Below, in pieces: positions 60,158-64,000 of a stretch of 64,000 nt of DNA. The notes under the pieces are model-generated. The model made no database searches, was not told the origin of the DNA, and saw only the letters and a list, made by a program, of their open reading frames with translations. Source of the stretch: Phormidesmis priestleyi ULC007 (GTDB lineage: Bacteria; Cyanobacteriota; Cyanobacteriia; Leptolyngbyales; Leptolyngbyaceae); the NCBI RefSeq assembly GCF_001895925.1, contig NZ_MPPI01000001.1:62001-126000 (forward strand). Direction: 5' to 3'. The translations under genes and the position numbers were made by a program. Each line of letters opens with the position of its first letter. The first letter of the stretch is position 1.

Positions 60158-61375
60158 TTAAGCGCTTCTGAGGGCCACGATCGGGTCAAGTTTTGCCGCT
60201 TGTCTAGCCGGAATTACGCCAAAGATTAGCCCGATCGAGCCAGAAACGCTGACGGCTAGGGCGATCGCAACGGGCGAGACACTGGCACTCAACGGCGAAA
60301 AGACCCCGACTAATAGAATGCCACCGACTCCAACGGCGGTGCCAATCACACCACCTGCGGCTGAGAGCAACACCGCTTCAATCATAAACTGAATCAAAAT
60401 ATCGCTTTCTGCGGCTCCGATCGCTTTCCGCAATCCGATTTCTTGAGTGCGTTCGCTCACGGATACCAGCATGATGTTCATGATGCCGATGCCGCCGACT
60501 AAAAGGGAGACTCCAGCGATCGCTGCCAGCATTGCCGTCAATCCGCCTGTGATCGTGCCCACAATTCGCAAAATGTCTTTTTGGGTTTGCACAGTGAAGT
60601 CGTCTTCGCTGATGATTTTGTGACGCAGCCTCAGCAGATTGGTGATTTGAAATTCGGCAGCCGGGACACTAGCCTCGTTTTTAGCAGACACCGAAATAAT
60701 TGAGACATCTAAGCCATAGGGAGAAGTCCGCCCGGTTAACACGCTGGCGGTGGTTGTGAGCGGAACATATACCGCGTCATCTTGATTGCTGCCCAGAAAA
60801 GAGCCTTTGGCTTGCATGATGCCGATGACTTCAAAGCTGACGTTGCGAATGCGAATTTGCTGCCCGATCGGGTCTTTTCCACCAAAGAAATCGGTCGCAA
60901 TTTGAGACCCTAACACCGCAACTCGATTGTTTCGCTCTAAATCTAAATTTGTGAGAAATCGCCCTTTTGCAATATCAAAGTCCCGCACTGAGAGAAATTC
61001 TGGTGTGGTGCCTGTGATTAAAGAATTGCGGTTGCGCCCGCCATAAATCAGCGGTAGTTGTGTCTGACGTTGAGCCGCGACTTCTTTGACCGACGGCACT
61101 TGAGAGGCGATCGCTTTTGCATCATCCCAGACCAGCGTTCTCGGCAAGTTGGTCGTCCGTTGCCTGGCTTGACTTGAGCCAGGAGACACAAACAAAACGT
61201 TGGGGCCCAATGACTCAAACTGATCGGCTGCTAACTTTTGTGCGCTTTGACCAATGCCAATCATCGCAATCACCGAAGCGTTGCCGATGATCATTCCTAG
61301 CATGGTTAAACTTGTTCGCAGTTTATTCGCGGTGAGCGTTTTCACTGCCATCTTTCCGCTTTCTAGCCAGTCCAT
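60158..61375 (-). CDS. MacB-like ABC permease
   Basis: About 405 residues from ATG 61375 (MDWLESGKMAVKTLTANKLRTSLTMLGMIIG). One N-terminal helix, a large periplasmic domain (~70-270) and three C-terminal helices (ERTQEIGLRKAIGAAESDILIQFM is the FtsX-type turn). GAAGG precedes the ATG; an earlier ATG at 61465 adds 30 unconserved residues. Transfers mechanical force to the fusion protein for export of an unknown substrate. Confidence 0.92.
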   Translation of the reverse strand: MDWLESGKMAVKTLTANKLRTSLTMLGMIIGNASVIAMIGIGQSAQKLAADQFESLGPNVLFVSPGSSQARQRTTNLPRTLVWDDAKAIASQVPSVKEVAAQRQTQLPLIYGGRNRNSLITGTTPEFLSVRDFDIAKGRFLTNLDLERNNRVAVLGSQIATDFFGGKDPIGQQIRIRNVSFEVIGIMQAKGSFLGSNQDDAVYVPLTTTASVLTGRTSPYGLDVSIISVSAKNEASVPAAEFQITNLLRLRHKIISEDDFTVQTQKDILRIVGTITGGLTAMLAAIAGVSLLVGGIGIMNIMLVSVSERTQEIGLRKAIGAAESDILIQFMIEAVLLSAAGGVIGTAVGVGGILLVGVFSPLSASVSPVAIALAVSVSGSIGLIFGVIPARQAAKLDPIVALRSA

Positions 61376-61482
61376 TTGCGGTTTACCTTCGTCTTTAAGA
61401 TCGTAAATTAAATGATGTCGGTTACTTTCAGTGCTAATGGGCACAGCATTCCCATGCCCGTACAAAATTTGATTCTCAATCC

Positions 61483-62883
61483 TTACTTATTCTGAGTGGC
61501 TCCTGGTTCGCCGTTGATGATTTTTTCGAGCTTTTGTCCTTCTGGCAGTTGCACAAAAACGGGATCGCCGGGCTTTACGCCTTCAGTGATTTGGGTTTGG
61601 TTGTTGAAATTGGTGCCGATCGTCACAGGCTTAAACTGCGGCTGATTTTTTGAGTCAGGCATCAACACGCCCGTCTGTCCTTTTTTGGTGACGATCGCGA
61701 CCGTGGGCACGAGCATCGCTTCTTTAAGCTGATTGCCCAAAAAACTCAGATCGGTGTTCATGCCCGATCGCAGTTTTTCTCGACCACTCAACAACTGAAT
61801 TCGCACCTGAAAGGCAGTGACATCGCGCTCAACTACGGCTTCGGGCGAAATCAATCGCACTCGCCCCTTAAACGTCTCCTCAGGAAACGCATCGACCCGC
61901 ACTTCGACCGCCTGACCCGGCTTGATTTGCCCAATGTCGATTTCTGGAACTTTTGCCAACACTTCTAAATCACTGGCCAGCGCCACGATCGAGGTCGAAG
62001 TCGCTGATGTGGTTGATGAAGCAGAAGTCGTCGGAGTCACAAATGCGCCGACACTGGCATAGCGCTGAGTAATCAACCCCGCAAAAGGGGCGCGGATAAT
62101 TGCGTCCCCAATGTTGGTGTTGACTTGTTGAACTTGAGCCGCCGCCGAAGCCACTCGTGCTTCTGCCTGACCGATTTCTTCGCGGGTTGAGCCGTTGCGA
62201 CGCTGCGCTAGTTGCTGAACGGTCTGATTATATTGCGCTTGAGCTTGACTGAGTTGTGCCTGCGCCTGGTTGAGGGTTTGCTTAGCGTTCTGCTCTTTTC
62301 GCAAAAATTCTTCTAAAGAATTGGTTGAAATCGCCCCTTGATTTGCAAGCTCTTGCTGACGACGAGTTTGAGATCTGGCAAACTCAAGCAGTGATTGAGC
62401 ATCGGCAACCTGTCCCCGCACTCGATCGATTTCTCCTCTCGCACGAGCCACCTCAGACTCTGCCTGCCGCACTTCTTCGATTCGCGTTCCGGCTTGCAGT
62501 TGAGCGAGTCGCTGCTGGGCTTCTTGCAGGTTAGCAACTGCTTGAGCGCGTTGGGCTTGCAGTTCAGAGCTTTCCATGCGCGCGATCGCTTGACCTGCCT
62601 GCACCCGATCGCCCTGCTCTACAAACAATTCAGCGAGTCGCCCAGAGGTTTTGGGGCTAAGATTTACGGTTTGGACGGGCGCGATCGTGCCACTCGCCGT
62701 AATCCGCACGGTGACGGTTTCTGACTTCACAGGCACCGTTAGCTCGGTCAAGGCCTGCTTTGGAGTTCCTCGTTTCAGAACCCCATAAGTCACCACTGGC
62801 ACCGTAATGACTCCTGCGGCTAACAGTCCAATTAGCCAAGCAGCAGGCTTTTTACCAACTTTGCCAATCAAGGGAATTTGCAT
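61483..62883 (-). CDS. MacA/DevB-like membrane fusion protein
   Basis: About 466 residues from ATG 62883 (MQIPLIGKVGKKPAAWLIG). One membrane anchor, lipoyl half (VKSETVTVRITASGTI), a long coiled-coil hairpin (~110-270, rich in Gln/Ala), a second lipoyl half (IRAPFAGLITQRYAS) and a C-terminal beta-barrel (GVKPGDPVFVQLPEG). Partner of the MacB-like permease and ATPase next to it. Possibly a DevBCA-type exporter. Confidence 0.9.
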   Translation of the reverse strand: MQIPLIGKVGKKPAAWLIGLLAAGVITVPVVTYGVLKRGTPKQALTELTVPVKSETVTVRITASGTIAPVQTVNLSPKTSGRLAELFVEQGDRVQAGQAIARMESSELQAQRAQAVANLQEAQQRLAQLQAGTRIEEVRQAESEVARARGEIDRVRGQVADAQSLLEFARSQTRRQQELANQGAISTNSLEEFLRKEQNAKQTLNQAQAQLSQAQAQYNQTVQQLAQRRNGSTREEIGQAEARVASAAAQVQQVNTNIGDAIIRAPFAGLITQRYASVGAFVTPTTSASSTTSATSTSIVALASDLEVLAKVPEIDIGQIKPGQAVEVRVDAFPEETFKGRVRLISPEAVVERDVTAFQVRIQLLSGREKLRSGMNTDLSFLGNQLKEAMLVPTVAIVTKKGQTGVLMPDSKNQPQFKPVTIGTNFNNQTQITEGVKPGDPVFVQLPEGQKLEKIINGEPGATQNK

Positions 62884-63305
62884 TACTAGAATCCTGCACC
62901 AGGATGAAAGATCAGAAAATAGAGCAACCAATCTCGGCGATCGTTTCTTGAGCTTTGAGAGCCATCCGTTCTAAACAGCTAGACGGTGATTTCGGTTGAA
63001 GAGTTCACGATCGACTAACAAAATTCAGAACGCAGTCATTCAAAATTGCCTACTCTCTACAGTTTACACTTTGTTACCTAATGCTGTCATAGAAACCTGA
63101 CTGGGGCATCTATTCAAAGAATGCTTTTCGTCAGTTTGGACTAAAACGCCTCAGTATTTAGATAGATTTTTAGATAGTTCGGCGGGAATCCCCACACCAT
63201 ACTCCGTTGGTGTGGGATGAAAGCCAGGGACCCTCGATCCAGCGCCCTATCTCTCAGCACTCACCACGGAGTACACTTATCAACTATCTTGATTCGTGTT
63301 AATCT
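62884..63305. other. Intergenic region with a hairpin near the TnpB gene
   Basis: No gene seen. CCCACACC at 63191 and GGTGTGGG at 63209 form a short hairpin preceded by GGCGGGAAT; such hairpins mark ends of IS200/IS605 elements and the associated RNA. It may be the left end of the element whose TnpB gene begins at 63306, or a piece of a former neighbour. The promoter of the MacA-like operon must also lie here. Confidence 0.4.
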
Positions 63306-64000
63306 ATGGGTATGTTGAAAGCGACAAAGGTACGAATTTACCCGACCGATGAGCAAGTTATCCAGTTGTCCAAAGACTTTGGGGCAACACGATGGTTGTG
63401 GAATCAGTCGCTTTTTGTGATGTCTCAGACATACAAAGAGACGGGTAAAGGCGTGTCTGCTTATGACATGAAGAAGCGGATACCAGAACTGAAGAAAGAG
63501 TTTGAGTGGCTGAAAGAAACCTATTCTCAGTGCCTCCAGCAATCAGTTCTGAATCTCTCTCAGGCGTTCCAAAACTTCTTTGAAGGACGGGCGAAATATC
63601 CCACTTTCAAGAGCAAGTTTGATCGCCAATCGGTTCAATACCCCGCAAACGTCAAGGTTGCGAGTGAATCGGTAATCAAGTTTCCAGGAAATCTGGGAAT
63701 CGTCAAAGCCAAGATTCACCGGGAACTCCCTGACGGCAAACTCAAAACGGTGACGGTATCCAAGACTCCAGATGGGCGCTACTATGCCTCTCTGCTCATG
63801 GATGACGGCATCGCCAAACCAGAAATTACCAGTGACGGGAAAGCAGTTGGCATCGACTTGGGACTAATTGATTTTGTCGTCACGTCAGACGGCTCCAAGT
63901 TTCGCAATCCTAAACACCTCAAGAAACACGCTAAGAACTTAAAACGCAAACAGCAAAAGCTTTCCAGGAAAGTGAAAGGCAGCAATACCCGCGCTAAAGC
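63306..64000 (+). CDS. tnpB: TnpB-type RNA-guided nuclease of an IS200/IS605-like element, cut by the window edge
   Basis: An open frame from ATG 63306 runs off the right edge (about 231 residues seen). The N-terminal part (MLKATKVRIYPTDEQVIQLSK, FGATRWLWNQSL) and the middle (FKSKFDRQSVQYP, ASLLMDDGIAKPE) are those of OrfB/TnpB; the RuvC-I motif with the first catalytic Asp is AVGIDLGLIDF. The rest of RuvC and the zinc ribbon lie outside the window. No TnpA is seen upstream. Confidence 0.88.
   Translation, partial: MGMLKATKVRIYPTDEQVIQLSKDFGATRWLWNQSLFVMSQTYKETGKGVSAYDMKKRIPELKKEFEWLKETYSQCLQQSVLNLSQAFQNFFEGRAKYPTFKSKFDRQSVQYPANVKVASESVIKFPGNLGIVKAKIHRELPDGKLKTVTVSKTPDGRYYASLLMDDGIAKPEITSDGKAVGIDLGLIDFVVTSDGSKFRNPKHLKKHAKNLKRKQQKLSRKVKGSNTRAK

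Overview
The window reads as chromosomal DNA of a filamentous or other non-picoplanktonic cyanobacterium. The HIP1 octamer GCGATCGC and its core CGATCG are scattered through almost every gene, and the gene families (Ycf46-like AAA+, PucC-like MFS, SbpA/CysT/CysW, many Uma2, DUF433/DUF5615 and DUF2283 genes, TPR and NACHT proteins) are typical of Leptolyngbya/Oscillatoriales-type genomes. The genus is inference only. I saw no rRNA, tRNA or CRISPR array.

Layout. 1-6.4 kb: an accessory island on the minus strand of toxin-antitoxin-like genes, an AAA ATPase/TPR pair, and four copies of a short TPR-tail sequence. 6.4-12.7 kb: ordinary genes (small conserved protein, Uma2, Mug glycosylase, Ycf46-like AAA+, OmpR-type regulator, APC permease). 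13.0-16.2 kb: sulfate transport genes sbpA-cysT-cysW. 16.5-18.1 kb: a B12-binding radical SAM protein. 18.5-22.2 kb: a type IIG/ISP-like restriction-modification gene cut cleanly in two by a DUF2281/PIN toxin-antitoxin pair.

22.5-50.5 kb: the main discovery candidate, a divergent biosynthetic locus of about 28 kb. The right arm (plus strand) carries an MTHFR-like protein, a ketosynthase alpha / chain-length-factor pair with ATGA overlap, an acyl carrier protein, an AcpS-type phosphopantetheinyl transferase, a benzoate-CoA-ligase-like enzyme, a cupin, a cysteine-free CMD-like protein, a PF04199 cyclase-like protein, a TcmN-like SRPBCC cyclase, an MbtI/Irp9-like salicylate synthase, an alpha/beta hydrolase, a TPR protein and a PucC-like MFS transporter. 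The left arm (minus strand) carries a Rieske oxygenase, a P450, two family-2 O-methyltransferase homologues, an ABM monooxygenase and a YbhG-F-S-R-like efflux system. No ketoreductase is present. The simplest reading is a type II (aromatic) polyketide pathway primed by salicylate that makes an unreduced, oxygenated and methylated aromatic product. Two paralogous HTH-NACHT ATPases lie inside and at the right edge of the locus.

53-54.4 kb is non-coding with hairpin repeats. 54.4-58.1 kb holds a large membrane alpha/beta-hydrolase gene with a probable frameshift. 58.2-59.4 kb has a secreted protein and an intact DUF433/DUF5615 pair. 59.4-62.9 kb is a MacA-MacB-like exporter operon. The right edge cuts a TnpB gene.

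Non-coding repeats are notable. Three copies of a 170-172 bp MITE-like element, each with a perfect 7-bp target-site duplication, sit at 16.2, 34.0 and 50.5 kb; two of them landed exactly on stop codons. Further copies of the same G/C-run hairpin core occur with other ends.
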